A stretch of DNA of 64,000 bases, from the NCBI GenBank assembly GCA_016808115.1, contig JAEQBH010000883.1, positions 97,270 through 161,269 on the forward strand, read 5' to 3'. Under the pieces are notes generated by a model. That model saw only the letters and a program-made list of their open reading frames with translations. It did no database searches and had not been told where the DNA came from. Both the position numbers and the translations under genes were made by a program. This document shows, one piece after another, positions 22,063 through 32,937 of this stretch. The number at the start of each line of letters is the position of its first letter. Position 1 is the first letter of the stretch. This DNA is from Tetrastigma voinierianum (taxonomy: Eukaryota; Streptophyta; Magnoliopsida; Vitales; Vitaceae).

Positions 22063-23599
22063 CATAATCGACCTTCAATTACATCACAAAGACGAACTAA
22101 AAGATATTTTTTAACAACTTAAATAACACTTACCTCTTGAAAGAGTGATTCATACAAAGGTATGAAGGGTCGGTGCTTCTGGTATGTCTTGTAGAGAAAA
22201 AGTCAGAGAAACAAACATCATTATTTTGTTTCAGAGATTGTTTTTTTTTTCCTTCTTCTGATATTGTAAAGGATAATCTTTCAAGAAACAAAAATTGTCT
22301 TAATCAAAGGAAACGTTTCATTTTTATTAAAATAAAATATTTTATTTTATTTTAACCACAATAGACACGACGCTTCAAGATCCCATGTTCCCATTTTATT
22401 TTAAATAAGAGGAAATGGTCGAGCCACATCATGTTTGCCCAACCCCACAAATAACCAACATGTATGTATGTATATTCAAATGTGAATAATAGACACGTAA
22501 ATATCATGTAAAAGCTCTTACATATTTACGTGTTTCTTTTTACATTTATTCACTTTGTAATATATCATGTAATACATCATAGTTACATATTATCGTTTTT
22601 TTTATAAAATACAATTGCCTCTTTTGCATGATAAATTATTCGAAATTTGTAAATTATTAAGTCACCTTTATGTAAGAAGGCCTCACAACTATATCAGCTT
22701 TAATCATTTGGGTTGATTGATATATTGAAATTATATCCATTACCACTCAAAACTTTGGGAGTAACATAATTTTATGTCAATATCTTCACTCTATTTTGTT
22801 TTTCTTTTTTTATATGCTTGAAAAGGTGACTAAAGTTAAAAGTTTTGCTAATATGATGAGCTATTATGTCTTTCTTAAACCCATTTCTATTTTTATTCTT
22901 TCACAATAAGCATGTATCTTATAAATAGAAATGACAACATGGTGGGTTTGGTACGGGACACCCATATCCCATTCCCGTCCCGACATATAAAAATGGGGCA
23001 GGTTAAGGTGTTCTTATTTCTTTTTGGGAATCGTATTCAAAATCCCATCCCCGACCTGCCAAAACTTGTTAACATGTTCTCTTCAACTTCCAAAATTGCC
23101 CAATAATTTCACTGTAAACCCTTCTCCTACCTCATTACTAGAAGCAAGTCTGCTAAAACCCAAAAAATCAATTCCTCAATTAAACGAAACAAAACTATAT
23201 ATTAATTCAGACATACAAAGCGATAGAGGAAAAATAAAATAAAGCATTGTTTTTAAACTAAAAAAATCATAATTGCATCATCTTTGATTCCCAGATATCG
23301 CTTTAAAAGCCAAACATTTCTCATTATCTTCAAAATATGAAATACAAATGATGAACAACTTGTGAAATCAGAATATATTGGTCGATTTAATACTCTTTTA
23401 ATAGATGAGATTGAGGAAACAAAATCAAACAAAAAATCTCCAAAAAAAAAATTCTTTCTTTCTGCAACGAACACAACCTCCTAAATGGGTCTTGGTCGTC
23501 GACCTCCCTCTATGTGAGATGACTTGATGTAATTAGGAGATGAAATCTTCACAAAATAAACTTGTCTTCCATGTTCACAGAAAAAGAGAGAAAAAAAAA
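22063..23599. other. AT-rich spacer without a recognised gene
   Basis: AT-rich sequence with short runs. One compositionally odd patch at 22950-23060 has repeated CCCATCCC/CCCGACC words of the kind found in many non-autonomous plant repeats, but no terminal repeats could be matched. The short ORFs here are unconvincing. Confidence 0.4.
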
Positions 23600-24110
23600 A
23601 AGAAACCAAACATAATATCGTTGGTGCCGCGCCATATTCGTCCCACTAAGGCCACAAATTCTCGCCTCGCGGAAGGGGTCGATAACTTTCGCCCGCTTCG
23701 TCTCGTTAAGAGAAGAGGGCATGTTTATCAAGTAAGATGAGCCTGAATCTAACTAGTAAACGGGAAACGAGAAATGAGCCTAGCACACTCATGACTCTAG
23801 TTTAACTATAGTCGGGCGAACCGCCTTCATGCCTCTAGCCTAATCCACAGTCGCGAACTCAGCCCCGATACGCACCAGACACCCCACGCCTAGTCTGTCC
23901 GTGGTCACGAAATCGTCGATAAGCAACCGGTCACGTACCCATCACACACACCCGCTGAGAGGTGGGGCCCAGCAAGGGTTCTGTGGTAACTCGGGCCGAA
24001 GCTTAAGACGACTTGGCTGAGTCAGAACTGCCCTCGGTGGTCGACCGCACGTAGTCCGATACCAGATACGATACAATCACAAACTCGGTACTAAATCAGC
24101 CAAACTCAAA
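23600..24110 (+). repeat. Dispersed repeat F, copy 1, first part
   Basis: Parallel to 36000-36360: shared stretches include GCCACA(A/G)ATTCTCGCC, a CATGT(T/C)(T/C)ATCA region, GAGAAATGAGCCTAGCACACTCATG versus a near-identical segment at 36165-36195, and an AGGTGG(G/A)GCCC motif. It is GC-richer than the surroundings. F may be part of an LTR element; no coding is seen. Confidence 0.65.
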
Positions 24111-25369
24111 TGATTTGGTCGAGATTTCGAGTTAACTCGATCAACTCGGTCTTCTTTGAGAATGAAAAAGCCGATTCCCTAACTTCTCAATCAGTTTTTA
24201 CCTATCACAACAAAAAAAACCATTTATTTTTTTTTTATAGAAATCTGAGATTTCTCTTCAAAAGTACCAAAAAGAACACTTTTTCACTTTAAAAGTACCA
24301 AAAATTTGTTTTTACCCATCACAAAAAAAAAAAAAAAAACCATTTTTTTCACGAAATGGGAAGACTTCCAAGAATTAAGAAGAAACTTATCGTGAATATC
24401 GTAGCAGAGGTGAAATCATGTCGTAAGATTCTCACTCTCGTCTTCTTCATCTACAAAGCTAGGGCTGGTGTTGATCCTTAGAAACAATCCATTATTCCCA
24501 GATAAGCCTAATCAGTTCGACAAAGAAAAAATTCGCATCGCTTACTATCTTCAAATCACACCTACATACATAATTCATAATTCCATTTATTTTCCACCTT
24601 CCCAAACATAAAAAAGCTTGCTGATGAACAAAAAGAAAATAAAAAAGTATACCCAAAGCATACGATTTAATGGCTGAACGACTGGGATTAATAAACCCTC
24701 TTTGAGAACTCGTAATGTTGTCAATGGTATTCCCCTGTGATTAAGAAGAAAGGAGAGATGAGGGCTAAAGGCTGATGAAATAAAGAAGAAGCAGAGATTA
24801 GAGAACTATCGGTTTGAGTACCTTTCGTTGGGTACTTCAAAGAAAGGGGTTAGATCTTTTATATAATTACGGAAAATGGCACCACTTGGTTTTTCACAAT
24901 TTACAAATTTAGAACTTAATTTGAGTTAAGAATTAAAATTAAGATAATTTTGTTTTTTATTTGACTTCCTATAAATAATAAGATTTTTGACTTTCTTTGG
25001 TTCATATTTTTTACAAATAGCTTGTAATTACTGCTTATTTTATTCTTATTTTTGAAAACTGTTTTATATTCTTAAAAATAAGAAAACAAGGAACACATGT
25101 TTAAGGCCTGATTGTTTATTATTTTTTAAAACTGTTTTTTATTCTTAACAATAATAAGGATAACAAGAAAAAAAAAAACATGTTTAATTTCCCTTTTGTT
25201 TTTTCTAGCTCCCATTTTTAAATATAAAAGAAATTTGTTTTATTAAATTTTTATCTTACTTATTTATATATTTTCACAATTATATAAAATTTTAATAATT
25301 TTTAAATATTTACTATCTTATTTCGTGATATTTACGATATTAATCGATACACCGTGGATTCCATAAGAT
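24111..25369. other. 1.2 kb present in F copy 1 but absent from F copy 2
   Basis: In copy 2 the two F parts are almost adjacent (36360/36370). Here they are separated by AT-rich DNA with an internal ~120-bp duplication (TTTTTACCYATCACAA then poly(A) then CCATTT, at about 24196 and 24310) and a second duplicated pair near 25056 and 25128 (AAAACTGTTTTWTATTCTTAA). It is probably an insertion or a nested remnant; termini were not identified. Confidence 0.4.
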
Positions 25370-25678
25370 TCTGGATCAAGCTCGAAGCTCTGGGTGACCG
25401 ATACTCGACTTTTGAACCATGCTCAAAAGAATATCATCAAGGCTTGAGTAGGACCCATAAATCCGAAGAAGTTACGAATAAAGAATGACCAACTATCTAG
25501 ATAAGGAAGCAAAGACGATTCAGATATGAAGTAAACACGTGTTGTCCAAAAATACTATAAAATGACTGGGGAGCAAAAAAAGAAAAGAGAAAACGAAGAA
25601 GAAAAAAAGAGAAAAAAAACAAAAAAAAAATCTATGAAGATCGAGAGGCTCTAGGACCAGTGAGGGGAGGCCGAGAGC
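25370..25678 (+). repeat. Dispersed repeat F, copy 1, second part; target of element G
   Basis: Matches 36365-36560: TATCTAGATAAGGAAGCAAA versus GTCTAGATAAGGAAGCAAAC, then ACACGTGTTG(T/C)CCAAAAA, CTATAAAA, a GGGAG(C/T)AAAAAAAG purine run, and CTATGAAGATC. It ends in AGAGC, where element G begins. Confidence 0.7.
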
Positions 25679-26368
25679 TACTAGAAGTTTTAAAACAAAA
25701 TTGTTTCAAAGTCCCACATCGGGCCAGTAAGTGTTTGTATAACACTTTATAAGACGAGTCTTACTTTTACTATTGATGAGAATTGGAGGTCTACTGAGCT
25801 ACAGGGTCTTTTCATGGGCTCCTTGGTGGGCTCACTAAATATATTATATATAATATATTACAATCAAAAAGATCGCCTGGGCCTTGGAGCCGATGGGCTG
25901 TGAGCTTTGAAATAATAAATAAAAAACATATTCTATTTTTTGGTTTGTTGAAAACACTTTATGAAAGAGTGCATCTTTCTGAAAGATTGCAAACTTCTAG
26001 AAATGTTGCATACTAATATATAAATATTCATTTAAGGAATCTTTTTAACACACAGTTTTCTTTTTCCCGAATTGACAAACACAACAAGCAGATTCACTTA
26101 TTAGGAGAGAAAAAGTAAGAAAGAGTTTGCTTCGGGAGTTGAAGCTCAGGCAAACACTTCAACAATAGATAGTTTCATCCTGGGAGGCAATCATCTGAAG
26201 TCTTTCTGCACAAGAGAAGTAGTAATACGTTTTTGTGGATATTGTATATTGCAAGACTCTATCTATCAAGTCAGTATAAATCACTCTGTAAAGTTTTGTA
26301 ACTTTTTCTGTAATTATATTGCTCTGGTGTATTATATTCTTCCTCTATTGTTAGCATAATTTCTGTAA
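25679..26368 (+). repeat. 5' LTR of element G (about 690 bp)
   Basis: It contains the copia-type segment CCCACATCG, a CTTTATAAG TATA-like box (about 25747), and AATATATTATATATAATATATT, all present in the 3' LTR. It ends ATTTCTGTAACA, with the sister copy ending ATTTCTATAACA. Its first bases, TACT, correspond to TGAT in the sister copy. Confidence 0.72.
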
Positions 26369-26432
26369 CAATCTGTGTTAATAACATTTTCTATTACAGC
26401 ATGTCGAAGCTCATTAAGCAAACATATAGCCC

Positions 26433-27240
26433 GTGGTAGATTCACATGTGAATAACACTGTGAGTGTCTCAAAAAACCCTTATGATGAGAAGCCTGATAA
26501 GTTCAATAGAACTGACTTCAAAAGATGGCAACAACAAATGTTGTTTTACTTAACAACCATGAATTTGGAAAACATCATTAGAGAAGATGTTCCCCATGCT
26601 ACTACAGATCCTCCTACAAGAGAGATGTTGTTGACGATTGAAGCTTGGAGGCAATCTGATTTCCTCTGCAGGAACTATATTTTGAATCGTCTAGAAAACA
26701 ACTTATATGATATTTACTCATCATATAAGACTGCAAAGGAAGTATGAGAAATGCTTGAGAAGAAATACAAAACAGAAGATGCTGGAGCCAAAAAGTTTGT
26801 GATTGGCAAATATCTCAAGTACAACATGGTTGATAGGAAAACTGTGATAAAACAAGTTGAAGAAATTCAAGTCCTTATTCATGAATTGCATGTAAAGGCA
26901 TGTGCAATTAGTGAGCAGTTTCAAGTAGGTTCCATTATAGAGAATTTGCCACCTTCATGGAGGGATTTCAAAGTTTACTTGAAACACAAGCGTCAAGAAA
27001 TGTCAATGGAGGATTTGATCCTAAGGCTTCAAGTAGAAGAAGATCATAGAAAGGGAGAGAGTGTTGATGGAGCAAGGGCCAATGTCATAGAGAGTGAGCC
27101 TTCAACAAAGCAAAATTTCCAGAAATTCAAAGGCAAGAAAATCACTAAGCTTAACAAACCAAAGGCAAGGACTTCAAGAAAATTAAAGGAAGTTGTTGGT
27201 TTGTGGAAAGTTTGACACAAGGCACAAGAGTGTCGCCACC
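26433..27240 (+). pseudogene. Gag of copia element G, one internal stop
   Basis: The reading starts MVDSHVNNTVSVSKNPYDEK, about 65 bases after the LTR. It continues through FKRWQQQMLFYLTTMNLENI and LEKKYKTEDAGAKKF to LPPSWRDFKVYLKHKRQEMS and ends in a basic segment (KFKGKKITKLNKPKAR). This is the copia gag (UBN2-like) domain of roughly 260 residues. A single TGA at 26745-26747 splits it in the same frame, between KEV and EMLEKKY, where related gags have Trp. A zinc knuckle follows, broken after VCGK by a frameshift at about 27200. Apart from that stop the frame is open for about 780 bases. Confidence 0.85.
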
Positions 27241-28038
27241 GCAAAGATCGAATGTTACTCGCATTTCAATCAAGCACATATGCATGAGGTTGATGACAAT
27301 TTGGTTGCTGTTGTGACTAAAACCAATATGGTTTCAAATGTCAAGGGATGGTGGATTGACACTGGAGCAACTAGGCACATATGTGGTGACTAGAATATGT
27401 TTTCAGAATACAAACAGATTGATGATGGTGAAAAGCTCTATATGGGAAATTCTTCTGCTTCGAATGTTGAAGGAAAAGGCAATGTGATCTTAAAGTTTAC
27501 TTCTGAAAAGTCAGACTTCACCGATGTGTTACATGTTCCTCGAAATTAGAAAAATTTAGTTTCAGCCCTATACTTAGTAAGAAAGGGCTTTAACTTGTAT
27601 TTGAATTTGATAGGTTTATTCTTACTAAGGTTGGGATGTATGTGGGAAAAGGGTATTTGGTTGAAGGCTTGTTTAAACTCAATGTACTTGTTACTAATAC
27701 TATTAATAATAATAAGAACACTTCTGCTTATATTGTTGATTCTTTTGTTTTATGGCATGCTAGGTTAGGACATATTAATAATGTATATATATAGAAATGG
27801 TTAATCTTAATTAACTACTAAAATTTTATAACATCGGCAATAAATGTAATAATGTGAAGTATGCACTAAATCTAAATTTGCTCGACAAAGTTTTAAATCT
27901 GATCAAAAAAGGTCAAATGAATTGCTTAGTATGATCCATAGTGATCTCTGTGACTTTAAAACTATACCTTCACGTGGTGGTAAAAATTCTTTCATAACCT
28001 TTATAGATGATTGCAGAAATATTGCCATGTTTATTTAA
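27241..28038 (+). pseudogene. Protease, GAG-pre-integrase and start of integrase, element G
   Basis: WWIDTGATRHICGD (about 27350-27391) is the copia protease active site, with DTGA intact, followed by a TAG. LYMGNSSASNVEGKGNV and FTDVLHVPRN follow. GAG-pre-integrase is recognised by LWHARLGHINN (about 27750). The integrase start is recognised by MIHSDLCDFKTIPSRGGKNS and FIDDC (28000-28014), which carries the first core Asp residues. The frame then reaches the edge of LTR E. Confidence 0.82.
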
Positions 28039-29465
28039 TGACTGCGTCACGGTAGGGGGTGATTCTAATCAACAATATTTGTTTCCTATAAACTCTCCTA
28101 CTGCCGTAGTCGCCTACCGCAAAGATAAATGTCTGTGTATCTAACACGGGATGGGTTTTCATCCCACGAATGATTGGCATCAGTGATGGAAAATGGTGAG
28201 ACTTTTTGTTTGGATTTTAGGATTTGTTTAAAAACAGGGGAAGTTGTTTGTTCACTGACGACTTGTAATGGCTTAATGTGAAATGTGAAATGGTAACTTC
28301 AGCGCTCGCGGTCACTAGCTTGATAATACGGGGTATTAAAACGCCCTCGGCTATTTCTCGCATTAGCAAGAAATGACATATACAGAGCCAAAAACCGGAT
28401 CTTTGTTTAGCTATAAACCTAACCCTAGAACCACCCTATTCGAAATAAACCAAATACTAAGCATTCAAAGTCCCATTCAGTTAGAAACCCTAGCATTTAA
28501 CCTCTTTAATGGCTCAGAATGATATCTAGAAGGATATCAGCCAAGATCTACCATTAAGAATGCACCTAACCCTAAAGTATGACAAGTATCACCAAGAAGA
28601 CAGTCGGCATTAAACCCTAGTTTGGAAAGTTAGGAACCATAAATGCTGTACCTGTAACATTCAAAGCATGAGGACAACCTGCAACAGCCCTAAAACCAGC
28701 TGCAACCTCATTCAAAGAGGAGGCTAATGAAGATCCCTTGAGCTTGTCATCCTCATGCGGTTCAAGAATGGTAAAACGAGAGAAAGAAGAGAGAAGAGAG
28801 CAAAGTAAACCCAAATGAAAAGTCATGAAATCAGATAAGGGAAAAGTTACGAGGCATAGCCGGCGCTTATATAGCCATACAAGAGGTGTGAAATGACAAA
28901 ATTACTCTAAAATAAGAGATTACATTATGACAAAATGGTAATTTGATCAAAACGTGGTCGCTTGGAATCAAAATATCAAAACACAGTAAGAGCCATTTTC
29001 GCTATGCAAAGAAATTCTCACAAGATACGAAAATTACTAACAGAGCGAATTTTTAAGTAGATAGTTTAAATCGAGAAATTTCATTAGGAACAAGAAATTT
29101 CTCTAGCTACTAAATTTAGTTACCAATGGGCACATAAGCGAATTTCGCCAGATTGCCAAATTTATGACATTTATCCCACAAAGAATATCAGAACGATAAA
29201 CTATCTCGTTCCTATTTGGCATCGCTGTCCATCCCACAATCTTTTCACTTTTGAATGACGAAATAAAACGATTCAACATATATCTGATTATCAATTTAAT
29301 ACTGCCGAACTGAAAATCCCAAACTACCAAAAAACAAACCTAAATGGAATCGCTGGTACTATGGACTGCTATCATCGCTGGCTTAATTGATATGATTAGT
29401 GCGCAAAAAGCACTCAAAACCTATCTTAAATAGGACTCAAAATAGCACTTTTTGGGCACTAATCA
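28039..29465 (-). mobile_element. Insert E: solo Athila-type LTR in the integrase of G (1.43 kb)
   Basis: On the minus strand it starts TGATTAGTGCCCAAAAAGTG (right edge 29465) and ends with CA (left edge 28039). Flanks are TTTAA (28034-28038) and TTTAC (29466-29470). It is homologous to the LTRs of element H and to H2: the same terminal inverted repeat, and the same tail around AATATTGTTGATTAGAAT. The integrase reading joins across it between HVYL-like and LHSKDEALNMF. No internal region is present, so it is a solo LTR. Confidence 0.8.
29393..29465 (-). repeat. Terminal inverted repeat (hairpin) of LTR E
   Basis: The first 73 bases of the LTR are an inverted repeat: TGATTAGTGC at the outer edge pairs with GCGCACTAATCA at the inner edge, and CAAAAAGTGCTATTTTGAG pairs with the TTTTGAGTGCTTTTTG arm. 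Four other LTRs in the window have the same design. Confidence 0.8.
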
Positions 29466-30120
29466 TTTACTTCATAGCAAAGATGAAGCCTTGAATATGT
29501 TTAAGATATATAAAGTTGAAGTTGAGAATCAGTTGGAAAAGAAAATTAAAATAATAAGATCCGATAGAAGTGGTGAATATGAGTCCACTGCATTTTCGGA
29601 TTTTTGTACTCAACATGGTATTGTTCATCAAACAACAGCTCTTTATACACCACAATAAAATGGTGTAGCAGAGAGAAAAAATATAACTCTAAAGGACATG
29701 ATAAATTCTATGTTGAATAGTTCAGGGCTTCCACATAATTTGTGGGGTGAAACACTACTTACTGCAAACTTTATTCTAAATAGAATTCCTATTAAGAATT
29801 CCAATAAATCTCCTTATGAATTATGGAAAGGAAGGATACCATCGTGTAAAATGATCAAAGTGTGGGGTTGTTTAGCAAAAGTACTTATTGCATTGCCTAA
29901 AAGGACAAAACTTGGTCCTAAAACAATTGATTGTGTGTTCATTGGTTTTGCAACTGCTAGTGTTGCATATAGATTTCTAGTTTATAAATCTGAAGTGCAT
30001 GTACATGTAAATACAATTTTAGAATCTATTGATGCTGAATTCTTTGAAGATGTTTTTCCTCACAAAGAAAGTCGTATGAGTGCTATGAATAAGAGAACTC
30101 GTGATGAAACATCTACCTAA
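29466..30120 (+). pseudogene. Integrase core, second part, element G
   Basis: LLHSKDEALNMFKIYKVEVE, KIIRSDRSGEYES (second core Asp region), FCTQHGIVHQTTALYTPQ then stop in place of the following residue, and NGVAERKNITLKDMINSML with the catalytic Glu are all readable (29466-29720). LPHNLWGETLLTANFILNRI and PYELWKGRIPSCKMIKVWGC complete the core. The ORF from 29698 runs 140 codons. Only one TAA (29656-29658) interrupts the core, so this is young compared with element 1. Confidence 0.85.
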
Positions 30121-30990
30121 AGGTTCAAGAACAAGATATAGAACCTAAGAGGGAAGTGCACTAAAAAACCAAAAGAATTTCGTCCAGATTTTTATAAGTT
30201 TCATGACCATAGAGAACCACAAACGAAGCACAATCTCACCTAAGGCACCTTTTTTGGAAGGAAGCTATTAATAGTGAAAGTTGAATCCATTTTACAAAAC
30301 CATACGCGGAATTGGTTGATATACCACTCGAAAATAAACCGATAGGTTATAAATGGATTTTTAAAAGAAAGCTTAAAGCTAATGGCTCCATTGACAAGTA
30401 TAAGGCCAGGTTGGTAGCTAAAGGGTATAGACAAAAGGAGGGGTTAGATTATTTTGACACCTATTCACCAGTGTCTAGAATAACATCTATAAGGATGCTT
30501 ATTGTGATAGCTTCTTTGAATAATATGGAAATACATCACATGGATGTGAAAACAACTTTTCTAAATGGAGAGTTGGATGAAGAGATATATATGGAACAAC
30601 CGGAAGGATTTGTGGTTCAAGGTCAAGAAAATAAGGTTTGTAAGTTAGTTAAGTCTTTATATGGACTTAAGCAAGCCCCAAAACAGTGGCATGAGAAATT
30701 TGATCACACAATGTTGTCACTTGATTTAAAAAATCAACGAAGCAGACAGAAATGTGTATACATAAAGAAATACACAAATTCATGTGTATTTGTTTGTCTT
30801 TATGTTGATGATATGCTTATAATGGGAACTAATAAAGATGTAATTATGTCCACTAAAAAATTATTAAGCTCCATATTTGATATGAAAGACTTAGGTCTAG
30901 CTGATGTAATTTTGGGAGTTCAAATAAAAATAAACAATGAAGGACAGCATACTTATACAATCCCATTATGTGGAAATTTTAAATAATATG
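30121..30990 (+). pseudogene. Reverse transcriptase of copia element G
   Basis: The open frame at 30312-30986 encodes the RT fingers and palm. YKWIFKRKLKANGSIDKYKA and RLVAKGYRQKEGLDYFDTYS (30345-30470) lie at the N-terminal side. MEIHHMDVKTTFLNGELDEE follows (30525-30585), then SLYGLKQAPKQWHEKFDHTM and CLYVDDMLIMG (about 30795-30830) with an intact YVDD catalytic box. Family RTs continue into RNase H; here the frame closes at 30986, followed by frameshifted RNase H. The segment 30121-30311 is out of frame with short stops. It is likely the least damaged enzyme domain in the window. Confidence 0.88.
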
Positions 30991-31740
30991 GTCAAGCAAA
31001 CAAAGGTTGCAGTAATAATTCATTTGATGCAAATGCAAATTGAAAAAGAATATCGAGATGCAGTCTCGCCAATTACAATATTATTCACAAGTTATAGGTA
31101 GCTTGATGTACTAATGAACGCCACTGCCGTATATCGCTATTCAAGAAGAAAGCAAGATATACAAGAATCCCTTAAAAGCACTACTGAAGTTTTTTGGTTA
31201 GAGTGTTAAGGTATCTCAAATATACCATAACATATGGATTACATTATACAAGATATCCACCAAGATTATACTATGATGCTAATTGGATTGCTAATATAAA
31301 ACCAAATCAACTAGTGGATATGTATTTACCTTAGAGTGGTGTCGCTTTCAGAAGTCTTCTAAACAAACATGATAAAGACGCTCAACTACGGAGTCTGAAT
31401 TTGATAAAGACTAGATAAAGTCACGAGGAGGCGAGTACTAAGAAATTTTTTTAGAAGACATTCATATGGCTCAAGCTCAGAATCGCGCTATATGCATACA
31501 TTGTGATAGTATGGCAGCAATGTTGTGAGCCAAAAAGTAACATTTATAATGGAAGGTCAAGTCACATAAGTGTATGGCACAATACCATTAAATAGTTGCT
31601 TTCTGTATGAGTTATCGATATAATATATAAAGTCAAAGAAAATTTAATGATCTTTTGACAAAAGGCCTACCTAGGAGAGCAAGTTAAGAATACACGAGGA
31701 ATGACAGTTTATCTGAATTTGAAGAATACTGTATTAAACC
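30991..31740 (+). pseudogene. RNase H remnant of copia element G
   Basis: Fragments in several frames follow the RT in order: YYDANWIANIKPNQLVD (about 31270-31320), HCDSMAAM near 31500 (catalytic Asp region), SSHISVWHNTIK (about 31555), and ILLTKGLPRRAS (about 31650-31685), which is the usual RNase H tail. Numerous stops and indels. From 31740 to 32278 the sequence has no coding and presumably corresponds to the 3' untranslated part; no polypurine tract is obvious before the LTR. Confidence 0.78.
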
Positions 31741-32278
31741 TAACCTGGGCTTGGTCTCTAGTTCAACAGGAAAACTAGTTTAGTAAAACTCAAGAGTGAA
31801 ACACATACTATACTCATTCCTAAGGTGTTTAACGTGTTATCTGTCGACGCTTGCAGGGCATGTGATGCATTTAACGACAACGATATCTTTTATGTAAAGG
31901 TGAGTCAACGCAAGCCTTAATCATTGTCACCTATAATGACAAGAATGCTGTGGTCTGCATTTATGAGAATTGAATGGCGAAATTTACAGCCTATCATAAC
32001 AAATTCGCGATACGCTCGTGACCAAAACGAACATAAACAGAATAAACCCTGAAGATTTTTAGCCATGTCATGGCAAGTGACATTACTGTTTAGGTTTACT
32101 ACAAAGAAGGTAAACAGCTTCAAGATTCATATATCCCCCAAGTACACCGAGTAGATCCATGTGTACACTAAGCGTGTTCAAGTCCAAAGACACTTTTCAA
32201 GCACGACATTTCGTTTCCTCTCTATTCATTACATAGTTTTATTTACGAATGTACATTGCACTTTTGTTTAAAACGCGG

Positions 32279-32932
32279 TGATCGCGTTTTTAAAATAAAA
32301 TCGCTTTCAAAAGCTCTACACGGCCATGTTGCTTGTATAATACTTGCGCATAGCGCTTACTTACTATCGATGGTAATTGTGCTTCACTAAAGTGATGGGC
32401 GCCTCTTTCTCCTTGCCTCACATACCAAATATATTATATATAATATATTAATAAATCAAAAGACAGGCCTTGGGCTTTGGGGCCGATGGGCGCTTTGAAA
32501 TAATAAATAAAAAACATATTCTATTTTTTGATTTGTTGAAAACGCTTTATGAAAGAGTGCATCTTTCTGGTTATATTTAAGGAATCTTTTGGGAATATAG
32601 TTTTCTTTTTCCTAATCGACAAACAATAAAACAATTTATTCACTTATCGAGGATTTAAAAGCAAAGAAAGAAGCTATTGAATGTGTTTCTTTACGCAAGT
32701 AAAACCCATTTCAAATATTGGGGATGGGCTATCATGAGTAATCATTCTAAAAGCCCTCTCACATAAAAGAGAGAAATACATAATATCAGTTTTGCACATC
32801 GTAGATATCGCAAAGAGCCCTCATCTATCGCTCAACATAAATCACTTTCAGAAAGCTTTGTAACTTCTTTTCAGAATTATATTGCTTTGATGTATTATAT
32901 TCTTCTTCATTGTTAGTATAATTTCTATAACA
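32279..32932 (+). repeat. 3' LTR of element G (about 655 bp)
   Basis: Matches 25679-26368 in order: TTTAAAATAAAATC, CTTGTATAATACTT, AATATATTATATATAATATATT, GAAATAATAAATAAAAAACA, GTGCATCTTTCTG and the ATAACA end. A stretch of the 5' LTR around 25995-26035 is shortened here. Confidence 0.75.
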
Positions 32933-32937
32933 AGAGT

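Larger units (their letters stand above)
25679..32932 (+). mobile_element. Ty1/copia retrotransposon G (7.25 kb including nested LTR E)
   Basis: Two LTRs (25679-26368 and 32279-32932) bracket gag, protease, integrase, RT and RNase H in copia order. The flanks are AGAGC (25674-25678) and AGAGT (32933-32937), one base apart. Repeat F copy 2 preserves the sequence without the insertion (AGAGCACTTGGACTTTC at about 36558). The coding sequence is the best preserved in the window but carries stops, frameshifts and the inserted LTR E (28039-29465). Confidence 0.85.

Noticed and set aside
22950..23060. CCCATCCC/CCCGACC-rich patch (also 36840-36940) as a coding exon
   Set aside because: Low-complexity words common in plant non-autonomous repeats; no open frame with meaning and no splice context.
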